From an uncultured Jannaschia sp. (GTDB lineage Bacteria > Pseudomonadota > Alphaproteobacteria > Rhodobacterales > Rhodobacteraceae): a DNA stretch of 64,000 nucleotides. The stretch lies in the NCBI RefSeq assembly GCF_947503795.1, contig NZ_CANNEZ010000001.1:2327260-2391259 (forward strand), written 5' to 3'. Positions 27,055 to 36,308 of this stretch are shown here, piece by piece (the stretch's first letter is position 1; each line of letters opens with the position of its first letter). Under the pieces are notes generated by a model. The model did no database searches, was not told the DNA's origin, and saw only the letters and a program-made list of their open reading frames with translations. Both the position numbers and the translations under genes were made by a program.

Positions 27055-29245
27055 GAAGCGCGCGCTCCTCGTAGCTGCCGCGGCTCATGTACCGGCGCGC
27101 GGCCTCGAGATCGGCGCCTTCCAGCACGGTCGTCGCGAGAACCGACCGGAATGCCGCGCGGTCGACGAGCGCATCGGTGACGAAGCTGGCGTGAACGCTG
27201 CCCCAAGGCACGCGGAGGATCGCCAGATCCACCGGCCAGCCCGGCGCATCGGGTGCCACCGGTCCGGCCAGCGGTTGCGTCAGCACGAGAACGACGTCGA
27301 ACCGCTCGCGCAGGTTCGCGGAGACGGCATCAAGACCGGCGCGATGCGGCGCCTCCGCCCCGTCATGTTCGACGAAGAGCGCCTCGAGGCCGATGGAATG
27401 AAGACCGGCCTCCTCTGTCTCGAACGGCTGCGACTCGCCATCCCGAGGCTCGACGGCATCGATCAGCAGAACGTCGCGCGCGCCGCCTGCGGCGAGGCGG
27501 CGTCCGAGCTGACGCGGCATGTCGCGCCCGAATTCCTCGGCGGCCGTGAGGGGCGTCACAAGGACCATCAGGCCGCTTCCGTACCGGGAATGGCGTTCGC
27601 AGGCTTCCGCGAGATGCTGGATGGTGCGCATCCGTGTGGCCCTGCCATCCTCGGTGCCCGCATCGGCGGGGCGTGGGAGCAGGCCCGCGCAATGCAGCCC
27701 GGTGTCCTCGCGCATTGCCGACGCGCTGCGCAGCGGCTTGGGCATCAACTCGCGCACGGCCCCGAGGAACGCGCCCAGCAGGATGCCGAGCATCATTCCC
27801 ATGATGAGCACGGATTTCTTCTGCGGGCTGATGGCGCCGGTCGGGATCGATGCATCGGAAATGATCTTCACGACGGAAATCGGGAATTGCTGTTGCTGCA
27901 GTGTGACTTCGAGGCTGTTGAGATAGCCGCGATAGACCTCCGCGTAGGTCGCGGCGATAGCCTCGAGCTGCTGCAGGCGTCCGCGCAGCGCGACCCCGTC
28001 GCTGCCAATCCTCGTGGCGGCCGAGAGGTCGGCCTGGAGGGATTGTTCACGGCTTTGGGCCACCGCATGGACCACGCGTGCCGCCTCCGTCGCCTGCTCC
28101 AGTTCCAGCCGCATCGCGTCCCGAAGGTTCTCGATCGTCGCGGCCAGGTCGAGCGCGCGGGGATTGTCGGCGCCGAACTCGTCGGCCAGGCGCGCATAGC
28201 GCATCTGCGCCTCGACATAGTCGCGCCGGATCCCTTGCACGACCGACTGGTCCTCGCCGCGGGCGAGCGGCACGGTGACGATGTCGCCGCCCGCTTCGGC
28301 CCGCGCGAGGAGCGCCTCCATGCTGTCGAGCTGCGCGCGCGCGCCGGCGGTTTCGGCCGAGGCCGAGACGAGCTGACTCGCCAGTTCCGATTGCTGCTGT
28401 TCGGTGAGCAGGCCGCCGCGCACCTCCAAAAGACCGTTCTCGACGCGGAATTCCTGCACGGCGGCGGCGGCGGAGATGCTTTGCGCCTCGACCACCTCGA
28501 GCCGGTCGCGCAGCCACCGCTCGGCCGTCACCGCCACGTCGTTGTTGGTTCGCAGATTGAACTGCTCGTACGCAGATCCGTAGGTCCGTGCGATCCGGGT
28601 CGTCAGCACGGGATCGTAGCCGCGATAGGAGACCTCGATGACGAGGCTCCGCCCCGAGCGCGAGACCGAGAGCCGGTCGCGCAGGGTTGCCGCCGCGCGG
28701 TCGCGGTCGGTCCGTTTCAGATCGGGCGTCGCACCGGATGACGCCACGCCGTCTGCGGACGACGGCGCCGATGGCGGCCGTGGTGACAGCGCGCGCGCCA
28801 GCGGATCGGTCAGCGACATCACCGCGTCGATCACCCGCTGGGTCGCCCCGACCGGGGGCGAGAGAAAGGCCTCGTTCTCGTCGAGATCGAGCGCGTCGAC
28901 GACCTGCAGGGCGAGGGCCTCGGATCGGATGATCTGGATCTCGCTCTGCACGACGGCGTCGGATCGCACGACGCTCGGCAGGGGCGAGACCTGGTTGATG
29001 AGCTCGGCCCGCTCCTCGTCCAGAAGGACGGTGACCCCGGCGATGTAGCGCGGCACCGACCCGAGGATGATGAGGATCGAGAGGACGATCCCGGTGGCGG
29101 CGCAGATGGCCACGAGACGCATCTGCCGGCGCGCCGCCCTGTAGAGGCCGCCGAAATCCGCCTGCGGGCCAGCTTCGCCGCGGTCCAGTCCCTGCGTCGT
29201 GACCGGCTGCCACGAGATTCGGCGATCGCGCACGGGTTCGGTCAT
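27047..29245 (-). CDS. exoP: ExoP/Wzc-like chain-length protein with degenerate ATPase
   Basis: 732 aa. A Wzz domain with a membrane segment near 40-60 leads a long periplasmic coiled-coil region (about 190-430), with a second membrane segment near 480-500 (KKSVLIMGMMLGILLGAFLG). The C-terminal part aligns with the tyrosine-kinase/ParA-like domain, but the Walker A site is gone: VTPLTAAEEFGRDMP stands where a GKS/T loop belongs. Only a trace of Walker A' (VLLIDA) remains, and there is no tyrosine cluster at the end. It would set chain length without autokinase activity. Both ends overlap neighbours (exoQ 4 nt, exoF 8 nt). Confidence 0.88.
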   Translation of the reverse strand: MTEPVRDRRISWQPVTTQGLDRGEAGPQADFGGLYRAARRQMRLVAICAATGIVLSILIILGSVPRYIAGVTVLLDEERAELINQVSPLPSVVRSDAVVQSEIQIIRSEALALQVVDALDLDENEAFLSPPVGATQRVIDAVMSLTDPLARALSPRPPSAPSSADGVASSGATPDLKRTDRDRAAATLRDRLSVSRSGRSLVIEVSYRGYDPVLTTRIARTYGSAYEQFNLRTNNDVAVTAERWLRDRLEVVEAQSISAAAAVQEFRVENGLLEVRGGLLTEQQQSELASQLVSASAETAGARAQLDSMEALLARAEAGGDIVTVPLARGEDQSVVQGIRRDYVEAQMRYARLADEFGADNPRALDLAATIENLRDAMRLELEQATEAARVVHAVAQSREQSLQADLSAATRIGSDGVALRGRLQQLEAIAATYAEVYRGYLNSLEVTLQQQQFPISVVKIISDASIPTGAISPQKKSVLIMGMMLGILLGAFLGAVRELMPKPLRSASAMREDTGLHCAGLLPRPADAGTEDGRATRMRTIQHLAEACERHSRYGSGLMVLVTPLTAAEEFGRDMPRQLGRRLAAGGARDVLLIDAVEPRDGESQPFETEEAGLHSIGLEALFVEHDGAEAPHRAGLDAVSANLRERFDVVLVLTQPLAGPVAPDAPGWPVDLAILRVPWGSVHASFVTDALVDRAAFRSVLATTVLEGADLEAARRYMSRGSYEERALHA

Positions 29246-30540
29246 GTGCCCTGCCCCGTCGGTGCGCGCTGGATGGCGAAGCTATGCATGTCACTCAGGA
29301 GCGGTGCCGGTCGCGCGCCCCGTGCGCGGTGATCGAGCAGCTTCAGGAGAACGAACGGCACGAGGAAGGAGCCCACGGTGTAGGGCGTGATGAAATCGAC
29401 CTCGGCCATGGCGCGCGGCAGGAACAGCAGTGCCAGCCCGGCGCAGATGGTGACCGCGCTCGTCCCCTCCTCCGCGAGGATTGCCGCCACAGGCACCGCG
29501 AAGAGCGCAAGGCAGAGCGCCGAGACGAGCGTCAGCCCGAGCAGGCCGAGGCCGACATAGGCTTCGATCAGCACGTTGTGGAAGTGAAAGCCGGTCCGCG
29601 CCGTGATGTAGAATTCCTCCCACAACCGCTCGGCCTCGGGCCGGTCATGCACCCAGAACGCGTCATAGCCGACGCCCAGAAGCGGTCGGCTCGCACCGAA
29701 TTCGAGCGCCTGGTTCCACAGGAAGGTCCGACCCGTCAGCGTGGCGTCCTTACCGGCGACCAGAAGGACCGCATCGAAGAGCCCCAGGATGTAGGCGGCC
29801 AGCGCGGCGACGAGGCTGAACGCGATCAGCGTCGCGACCGCCCGGCGCCGGAGCGCGGGCGGAAGGCCAAGCAGCATCCGCGCGACCACGACCGTCACGA
29901 GGGCGACGGCCGTCGTCAGGATCGACGTCGCAGAATCCGACATCCACAGGAGGACGACACCAAGACCGGCGGTCGCGGCGACGGCGGGCCAGAGCTTCCC
30001 GTCGATGCGGAACGCCCAGAGCAAAGCGACGCAGAACAGGATCGTTAGCGTCGCGAAGTAGCCCAGCTGGTTCTTGGAGGAGAACGCACCGTTGAAGGCA
30101 TAGGACCCGTCCAGGAAGTCGTAGGAGTAGCCGCCGATCGCCACGGAATAGAGAAGCACCAGGAGACCGCCGATCGCCCCGCCCAGCGCGAGGTTCGGAA
30201 CGCTCGTCGCGCGCGCGGCGACCAATCCGAAGAAGACCGTCGTGCCGTACTGGATGGCGCTGCGGAGGGTGCGCTCGGGCGCGTCGCTCCAGATCGTCGA
30301 AAGGAGGCAGATCGCGGGCAGCACCAGCAGCGCGATCACCGGGAGGGGCCGCTCGAGGAGGAGCCGGGGTGCCGCGCAGAGCACCACCGTCCAGACCCCG
30401 TAGAACGCCAGGATCGACACCGCTCCGATACGCACCGAATAGGCGAACACGAAGAGCGACAGGGCGATGGCCGGCACAACAAAAACCGCGTTGCGCGCGG
30501 GGTCGGCGATCCTGTCTCTATCGAACGTCACTGCCGTCAC
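29242..30540 (-). CDS. exoQ: O-antigen ligase/polymerase-like protein, ExoQ-like (Wzy)
   Basis: 432 aa with about 10-11 hydrophobic segments. The periplasmic loop carries the Wzy_C-type motif: LTGRTFLWNQALEFGASRPLLGVGYDAFW near 258-287 (given in part), then HFHNVLIEAYVGLGLLG. It polymerises flipped repeat units. It heads the exoQ-exoP-exoF operon with a 4-nt ATGA overlap to exoP. The 226 bp upstream before the GH16 gene hold no gene. Confidence 0.9.
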   Translation of the reverse strand: MTAVTFDRDRIADPARNAVFVVPAIALSLFVFAYSVRIGAVSILAFYGVWTVVLCAAPRLLLERPLPVIALLVLPAICLLSTIWSDAPERTLRSAIQYGTTVFFGLVAARATSVPNLALGGAIGGLLVLLYSVAIGGYSYDFLDGSYAFNGAFSSKNQLGYFATLTILFCVALLWAFRIDGKLWPAVAATAGLGVVLLWMSDSATSILTTAVALVTVVVARMLLGLPPALRRRAVATLIAFSLVAALAAYILGLFDAVLLVAGKDATLTGRTFLWNQALEFGASRPLLGVGYDAFWVHDRPEAERLWEEFYITARTGFHFHNVLIEAYVGLGLLGLTLVSALCLALFAVPVAAILAEEGTSAVTICAGLALLFLPRAMAEVDFITPYTVGSFLVPFVLLKLLDHRARGARPAPLLSDMHSFAIQRAPTGQGT

Positions 30541-30766
30541 CCATGATCTGTCGCCGTCACCTTTGGTCTCGCCGCGAATGGCCGAAGGCGATGCGCTTGG
30601 GATGGTAGGTTAGGCATTCTATCCCGCGGCTTGCGATGCGGCGTCAAACCTGTCGGCGGCTTGGCGCCGGTCGGGCCGGAACCCGCGTCGCCCCGCGGCG
30701 TCGTTCTGCGACGGCCGCAAGCAAATCCGGCAAAGTAGAAACCGTCGCGGGGGCGCGATTGGCGGG

Positions 30767-31531
30767 CTAGTTGTCGGCGACCCCGTCGACGCACAGTATC
30801 GATTCGGGAAAGCGGCAGACGTCGCTGAGCGGCGTGTAGGCGATCCAGTCCACCTCCAGCACCTTCGGGGCGGATGCCGGATCGAACCTGCCCATCCAGT
30901 CCGTCAGCCGGTCGGTGGACCAGATGCTGGCATAAATCTTCTGCGGCTCGTCCGGCAGCGTTGCGTCGCTGGCCTCGCGGATCAGCGCGCCGTCGATGAA
31001 CCACCTGATGCGACCCGGTTCCCAGACGAAGGCGTAGGTCCGGAACGTCGCGTCGTCCTGCATGGGGTGCAGCGCCTCGTTCGTACTGCTCCGGGCGGTG
31101 TGGAAATTGGTCTGAAGGACGGGGGTATCGCGCGCCAGGAACTCGAAATCGATCTCGTTATGCGGCCGGTCCTGCGGCGCGCCGATGAAGGTGAAGAAGT
31201 TGGCGTTCATGCCTTCGGCATAGGGCACCCGCATGCGGGCCTCGAACGCGCCGTAGCCATAGCGGGCATTCGATTGCAGCTCGGCGCAACTCAGGTCGAA
31301 CGCGTCCCGCGCATCGGCGCTCATCGTCAGCCGAAGCTGTCCATCCGCGACCGCGACTTGATCGGCGCTCCAGATGCAGTTCTGATGCGATCCGTTCGAC
31401 CATCCGTCGGACACGAACCATCGCGCGCGGTCGAGATCGTCGAACGGATCGAGAAAGGCTCCTTCCGCCGCGCCGGACGACGGCACGAGAATGAGGCAGA
31501 GGACGAGACGTATTGAACGGCGTGTCGGCAT
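30767..31531 (-). CDS. exoK: Secreted GH16 endo-glycanase, ExoK-like
   Basis: 254 aa. The signal peptide ends near residue 22 (PSSGAAEG). It is a GH16 lichenase-type jelly roll with the catalytic strand HNEIDFEFL: nucleophile Glu126, Asp128 and acid/base Glu130. Aromatic carbohydrate-binding residues lie in WFVSDGWSNG and IWSTDRLTDW. ExoK in Sinorhizobium is a beta-1,3-1,4-glycanase that trims nascent succinoglycan to lower molecular weight. The enzyme would be exported and act on the polymer made by this cluster. It lies downstream of a sulfotransferase on the same strand, 72 bp away. Confidence 0.9.
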   Translation of the reverse strand: MPTRRSIRLVLCLILVPSSGAAEGAFLDPFDDLDRARWFVSDGWSNGSHQNCIWSADQVAVADGQLRLTMSADARDAFDLSCAELQSNARYGYGAFEARMRVPYAEGMNANFFTFIGAPQDRPHNEIDFEFLARDTPVLQTNFHTARSSTNEALHPMQDDATFRTYAFVWEPGRIRWFIDGALIREASDATLPDEPQKIYASIWSTDRLTDWMGRFDPASAPKVLEVDWIAYTPLSDVCRFPESILCVDGVADN

Positions 31532-31603
31532 GGGCGCCTCCTGACGCGGGCAGGTCGGGGGTCCGTGCGTATCGATGCTAGGCGCCTGTGCGGGTCGCGC
31601 AAG

Positions 31604-32536
31604 TCACTCGGTGAACCCCGGCCAGATCGCGCCGAGATCTTGGCCGAGAAGCTCCGACAGCCCCGCGTTCCGGGCGGAGAGATGCCGATTCAGATAGCGG
31701 CGCGTGACCGGGCGCATCTCTTCCGGCGGCGCAGCCTCGGTCAGAACGCGGTCGGAGACGACGCGGTACCACGCGCGATAGGCGCGGTGACCCAACCGCG
31801 CCGACAGCGACGACCGGCGCCCCAGATGCGCGGCGTAGCGGTAGCGCACGAGTCGGCGACCGATCCGGTTCAGCGCCAACAGCGTTCCGGCCCGCTTTGG
31901 ATAGAAGGTGCGGTTCTGCCAGCCTGTCTCATCCTCCAGCAGCATCGGCGGGAGGCCGAGAAATGCCGTGACCCGGTCGATCGTCGCCTGGCGGACCGCG
32001 TTGAACTCCTCGAACAGCACCGGGCACAGGCGGTCCGGACCAAGGAGGTCGCGAAAGCGCCTCAACGGCCCGGCATAGGTCGAGCCTACCAAGATCGACG
32101 GCTCGGCGCTCAGCGCCGCCTCGAACGACAGCGAGGTCCGCCCCGAGCGCACGAGGTGCCAGTATTGCGACCAGGCCCGGCGGACGGGATCGCGCAACAT
32201 GAAGATGACCTTCGCGTCGGGAAGGGTGCGGGCGATGCGGTCGGGCGCGACGGCGGACATCAGGTAGGTGGTCGTGTCCTCGCCGATCAGGGCGCCGGCG
32301 GGCGCGTCGGCAAAGCGCGACCGATACCATGCCGCGGTCTCGGGGTCGTCGGGATCGCGCCAGACCAGGTCGCCGCGCTCGACGGAGAGAAATTCCGAAT
32401 GGGCGACCGCATCGTCGGCATCGAAGTGATAGAGCTCGCCCGGTGCCACCCACGCGTCCGGATGGCGGTGAAGGATATGGTGAAGCGACGTGGTGCCGCA
32501 TTTCGGGGCCCCGCCGATGATGAAGTCCGGTCGCAT
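31604..32536 (-). CDS. Sulfotransferase (Sulfotransfer_1 type)
   Basis: 310 aa from the ATG at 32536 with GAGG six bases before it; a TTG two codons earlier is less likely. The PAPS 5'-phosphosulfate loop is IIGGAPKCGTTSLHHIL near residues 6-22, and the 3'-phosphate site is FMLRDPVRRAWSQYWH near 119-134. It resembles heparan-sulfate N-deacetylase/sulfotransferase-type domains. It is a second sulfotransferase in the exopolysaccharide region, of a different subfamily from 15010-15747. It is cytoplasmic by sequence. The target sugar is unknown. Confidence 0.87.
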   Translation of the reverse strand: MRPDFIIGGAPKCGTTSLHHILHRHPDAWVAPGELYHFDADDAVAHSEFLSVERGDLVWRDPDDPETAAWYRSRFADAPAGALIGEDTTTYLMSAVAPDRIARTLPDAKVIFMLRDPVRRAWSQYWHLVRSGRTSLSFEAALSAEPSILVGSTYAGPLRRFRDLLGPDRLCPVLFEEFNAVRQATIDRVTAFLGLPPMLLEDETGWQNRTFYPKRAGTLLALNRIGRRLVRYRYAAHLGRRSSLSARLGHRAYRAWYRVVSDRVLTEAAPPEEMRPVTRRYLNRHLSARNAGLSELLGQDLGAIWPGFTE

Positions 32537-32708
32537 CTCCAACCTCGCTGGCAGGGCCGAGGGCCCATATCTGGGGACCCCCGCATGCGCGCGTCAACGA
32601 CGGCGTCGGGATCGGCGGTGGTCGGCCGATGGCCCGGCGTATCGTGCGGCCCATATCGCGGGCACGGGGCGTTATGTATGACCGGCTGGAGCGGCCCGCG
32701 CGATCGAC

Positions 32709-33473
32709 CTAGGCCGCCCCGCGACCGGCCGTCCGGTCGGGAGGCGCGCGGCGCCACGCGAGGATATGGAGGGCGGCGTATCCGACACCCCAAATCGCGA
32801 TGAAGCCTTCGGTCCACTCGGTCGTCCAGCGGATCGCATCGAACGCGACGCTTTCGGGATCGAAGGCCCCCTGGAAAACCTTCATCAGTGTCGTCACGAG
32901 GACACAAAGCAGAAGCGGAACGAGCGTCGGATCGGCCCGTATGTCGGTCCAGATGCGACCCGGCAGGACGGGTACCCGAGGCAGCGTCAGAAGGCCCGCC
33001 GCGACGACGAAGACGAGATAGAACCATTCCGACCTGCCCTGCAGCCCTTCGACATTGTGCAGCGTGAATTCCCCCTGCCGGTTCACCTCGAGCATCCATT
33101 CCGGGATCTCGTAGCCGAGAATCGGCTGGCCCCACTGCGTCTCCTCGAGCGCCGCGAGGGCCGCGACGAGGGCGAAGAGCGCCCAGTAGACGACCGCGAG
33201 GCCCAGTCCCGACGCGCGGGCGTGTCGATACGCGAGCCACAGACCCAGCACGAACGCGAAAACGAACCCGAAGGCCGTCACCATCTCGATCACCGTGTAT
33301 TCCCGCGCCTGCCTGAACCCTCGGGACACGATGGGATACGTCGCTTCGTTGAAGACCAGAACGCACCAGGCCAGCAGCACCGGAACCGGCCCCCAGAACA
33401 GGATTCTTCTCAGCGCAGTTTCGGTGGCCGCGACACCCCGGTGCCGGTCGGAAAACTGATGCGGGTCCTGCAC
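32709..33473 (-). CDS. Multi-pass membrane protein of unknown function
   Basis: 254 aa with about six hydrophobic segments. Its most distinctive stretch is EETQWGQPILGYEIPEW near residues 110-126, followed by QGEFTLHNVEG. The pattern EE-x-x-WGQ...N-x-Q-x-E-x-x-LHN recurs in bacterial membrane proteins of unknown function, often near polysaccharide loci. It is last in the exopolysaccharide block, in the same orientation as exoK and the sulfotransferase. A role in the envelope or glycan pathway is only suggested by location. Confidence 0.75.
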   Translation of the reverse strand: MQDPHQFSDRHRGVAATETALRRILFWGPVPVLLAWCVLVFNEATYPIVSRGFRQAREYTVIEMVTAFGFVFAFVLGLWLAYRHARASGLGLAVVYWALFALVAALAALEETQWGQPILGYEIPEWMLEVNRQGEFTLHNVEGLQGRSEWFYLVFVVAAGLLTLPRVPVLPGRIWTDIRADPTLVPLLLCVLVTTLMKVFQGAFDPESVAFDAIRWTTEWTEGFIAIWGVGYAALHILAWRRAPPDRTAGRGAA

Positions 33474-33964
33474 GGCGAGAACTCATTATGACGGCGACGA
33501 TCTGCACCCGACCCCGGTGATCCGAAGGCCGGCCCGGACAAACGGGCTCCGATCTGGCGGTGCTAAGCCCCGGAGCTAGCAGAATATTCCGAGCCTGTCA
33601 CGGGCCAGTAGGGCGCAGGATCATGGGTCGGTATCTTCGACCGAATGCGTGAGTGCATCTGGACCGGCGCGTCGCTCTCCAAGGCCGCCGAACCAGCGTT
33701 CTACGAGGAACATCGTCGTCGTCGACCACCGCCCGGATGATGTCGCTCCGGAGCTCGGGACTGCCGTCCAGCGAACCTCGTCCGGATGTTGGAGGGTGCA
33801 GTCGTCCCCTCACCATAACACCCGGAACGGTCTGCCGTGAAGGTCAGCCTTCGTGGCGCACCTGGGTTTTGGCGCCTGCCCTTCTGCCTCTACGGAACGG
33901 ACTTGTTGCCACTGGTCCCGGCGGGCGGACCGGCGACAGCCCGACGGTGCCGCCCCCCCGTGCC
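33474..33964. other. 491-bp spacer without a supported gene
   Basis: No frame here has a credible start, length or motif. On the - strand, fragments such as ATKADLHGRPFRVL (about 33830-33870) faintly recall the middle of an IS5-type transposase but are broken by stops. It may be a scar at the right edge of the exopolysaccharide block. Confidence 0.4.
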
Positions 33965-35527
33965 CTATTCGGCGGCGCGCATGCCCATGCGGCGGAGGAC
34001 GGCGCGCTCGGCCACAAGGACGATCTGGTAGAACGCGACCGACAGGAGGACGCTTGTCGCCGCGACCGTCCAGATCATCGCGAAATCCATGTAGCCGCGT
34101 GACTGGTTGAGGAGGTTCCCGAGGCCCTGCCCCGTCGCCAGCCATTCGGCGATGAGCACGCCGAGCAGCGCGCGAGGTGCCGTAAGACGAGCGGCGGCGA
34201 AAATCCAGGGCATCGAGGCGGGGATCGAGACCAGCCGCATTTCGCGGAACACCCCGGCCCCGTAGGCGCGTGGCAGGTCCATCGCCGCGCGCGGGACCTG
34301 GGCCAGCCCCTGGGCGATCATGACATAGGCCGGAAAGAAGGTGACCGAGATCGTGATCCAGAGCGTCACGGTCGTGCCGCGCCCGAGGATCAGGACGAGG
34401 AGCGGTGTCAGCGCCACGAGCGGCATGGTCTGCGTCACGAGCGCGACCGGCATGAAGGCGCGCTCGACGGCCGGGGCGGCCCGCGACACGAGCGCCAGCG
34501 CGAAGGCGAAGGCGAGGCCCGCCGCCATCCCCGCGAGCGTGATCGGGATCGTCTGGGCAAGTGCCGCGCCAAGGCGGGCCCGCGCGTCTGCCGACCCGTC
34601 CGCGAGGGCCACGTAGTGGAAGACGTCCAGCGGCGACTTCCCCAGCATCGCGGGCACCGACAGTCCCCAGAGGAACGCCCACCAGACGGCGAAGGGCAGC
34701 GCGACGCTGATGACCGCAAACAGGATGCGCACCGAGCGGCGGGGCGGATCGGGGGCCTCCGGCAGGGTCGCGGGGTCAAGCGAGACCGCCCTGCCCTCCC
34801 GCAGCATCCGCGCCGAGAGCAGGGCGAAGACGGCATAGCTGGCGCCCGCGATGGCCGTCGCGACGAGACCGATGCTCCAGAGCCGCGCGGGCTCGCCCCG
34901 ACCGAGGGAGCCGAGAAGGTAGGTGCCCAGCCCCCAGCGCCCGCCGCCACCGAACTCCGCAAGGATCGCACCGAGCACGGCCGCGGGCGCGGCCACGCGA
35001 AGCCCTGCGAGGATCCCGGGCAGCGCGCCGCGGATCTGGACGAGGCGCAGCACGCGGCCTGCACCGCCGCCGTAGGCCCGGACCACGTCTGCCGCCCGGC
35101 GGTCGAACTGCGTCAGTCCGATCACCGTTGCGTTCATGGTCACGAAATAGACCCCGAGCGCGGCCAGCACGATCCGGGGCGCCAGCCCGTCGAGCGTCAG
35201 CGAGAGGATCGGCGCAATGGCAATCGGCGGCAGCGCGAAGATCGCGACGTTGAGGCCCCGCGCCATGGCCATCGTCCGGGGCACCAGCGCGAAGAGCAGC
35301 CCCGCCGCCACCGCGATGGCGTTCCCGATGGCGAAGCCCAGCGCGGAGGCGCTCAGGGTCGCGCCGACATGGCGCGGGTAATCGGCCCGGTCGATCCAGA
35401 GCCGCGCCGCGATCTCGGTCGGCGCGGGGAGCGCACCGCCCGCCACCCAGTCGAGTCGGCCCGCCACCTCCCAGAGCACGAGAAGGGCGCCGGTCAGGAT
35501 CAGGCCACGGCGGCGATCAGCCTCCAT
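33965..35527 (-). CDS. ABC transporter permease, two fused BPD_transp_1 domains
   Basis: 520 aa from the ATG at 35527, which overlaps the ATPase gene's 3' end by 11 nt. Two SsuC/TauC-type permease modules occur in one chain (about 1-255 and 275-520), each with five to six membrane helices and an EAA loop (VVRAYGGGAGRVLRLVQIRGALP near 158-180 and LPRAYGAGVFREMRLVSIPASMP near 420-442, both in part). Normally two copies of a single-module permease form the channel; here one protein can supply both halves. It works with the ATPase (35517) and the Tat-exported binding protein (36308). Confidence 0.9.
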   Translation of the reverse strand: MEADRRRGLILTGALLVLWEVAGRLDWVAGGALPAPTEIAARLWIDRADYPRHVGATLSASALGFAIGNAIAVAAGLLFALVPRTMAMARGLNVAIFALPPIAIAPILSLTLDGLAPRIVLAALGVYFVTMNATVIGLTQFDRRAADVVRAYGGGAGRVLRLVQIRGALPGILAGLRVAAPAAVLGAILAEFGGGGRWGLGTYLLGSLGRGEPARLWSIGLVATAIAGASYAVFALLSARMLREGRAVSLDPATLPEAPDPPRRSVRILFAVISVALPFAVWWAFLWGLSVPAMLGKSPLDVFHYVALADGSADARARLGAALAQTIPITLAGMAAGLAFAFALALVSRAAPAVERAFMPVALVTQTMPLVALTPLLVLILGRGTTVTLWITISVTFFPAYVMIAQGLAQVPRAAMDLPRAYGAGVFREMRLVSIPASMPWIFAAARLTAPRALLGVLIAEWLATGQGLGNLLNQSRGYMDFAMIWTVAATSVLLSVAFYQIVLVAERAVLRRMGMRAAE

Positions 35528-36308
35528 GAAGGGCCTCGGCGACCCGATCCCCGAGCGCGTGGAACGCCGGGTCGGAAAAGAGCGCCGCACGCCGCGGACG
35601 CGCGAAGGGCACATCGATGACCTCCGAGATGCGCCCCGGTGCGGCCCGCATCACCACGATCCGGTCCGCCAGGAAGCAGGCCTCGTCGATGCCATGCGTC
35701 ACGAGGAGCGCGGTCGCCCCGCTTTCGGCCCAGATGCGCTGCAGCTCGATATTCATCTGGCGGCGGAGGATCTGGTCCAGCGCGCCGAAGGGCTCGTCGA
35801 GGAACAGAACGCGGGGCTCGGTCACAAGCGCGCGGGCGATGGCGACGCGCTGGCGCATCCCGCCCGACATCTCACCGGGCAGCGCATCTTCCTTGCCCGC
35901 GAGGCCGACCAGCGACAGCAGGTCCCGGATGCGCGGGCGGGCGGGTCCAACCGGGCGCCCCAACGCCTCGAGAGGCAGGGCGACGTTGCGCGCCGCACTC
36001 CGCCACGGCAGGAGGGCCGCATCCTGGAAGGCGACGCCGGTGAGGCCCGAGCGGGTCGCCTCGGCGGGCGGCAGGCCGCCGAGGCGGACCTCGCCCGCGT
36101 CGATGGCCTCCAGCCCGAGGGCGCAGCGCAGAACGGTGGACTTGCCGCAACCCGACGGCCCGATCAGCGCCGTGAACGAGCCGGGCGGGCAGTCGAGCGT
36201 TACATCGCGCAGCGCCTCGACCGCCCTGCCCCGACCCCGGAAGGTCTTGCTCACCCCGGTCAGCGCGATGCCGGACAGGGCAGACGCGCGCGCCGGGGCG
36301 GACGGCAT
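35517..36308 (-). CDS. ABC transporter ATP-binding protein (SsuB/TauB-like)
   Basis: 263 aa. Walker A GPSGCGKST is at 50-58, the Q-loop in VAFQDAALLPWR, the signature near EMSGGMRQRVAIARAL, Walker B VLFLDEPFGALD, and the switch His in LLVTHGIDEA. The ATG at 36308 shares one base with the stop of the binding-protein gene (TGATG), indicating coupled translation. It energises import of the ligand bound by the NMT1-like protein. The length and motifs are those of the nitrate/sulfonate/taurine/pyrimidine-precursor importer class. Confidence 0.92.
   Translation of the reverse strand: MPSAPARASALSGIALTGVSKTFRGRGRAVEALRDVTLDCPPGSFTALIGPSGCGKSTVLRCALGLEAIDAGEVRLGGLPPAEATRSGLTGVAFQDAALLPWRSAARNVALPLEALGRPVGPARPRIRDLLSLVGLAGKEDALPGEMSGGMRQRVAIARALVTEPRVLFLDEPFGALDQILRRQMNIELQRIWAESGATALLVTHGIDEACFLADRIVVMRAAPGRISEVIDVPFARPRRAALFSDPAFHALGDRVAEALHGG

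Noticed and set aside
27035..28741. 568-codon + strand frame
   Set aside because: Antisense to exoP; no motif and no credible start signal.
33600..33900. Possible IS5-type transposase remnant on the - strand
   Set aside because: Only a faint match over about 14 residues, broken by stops; noted as spacer content, not as a mobile element.
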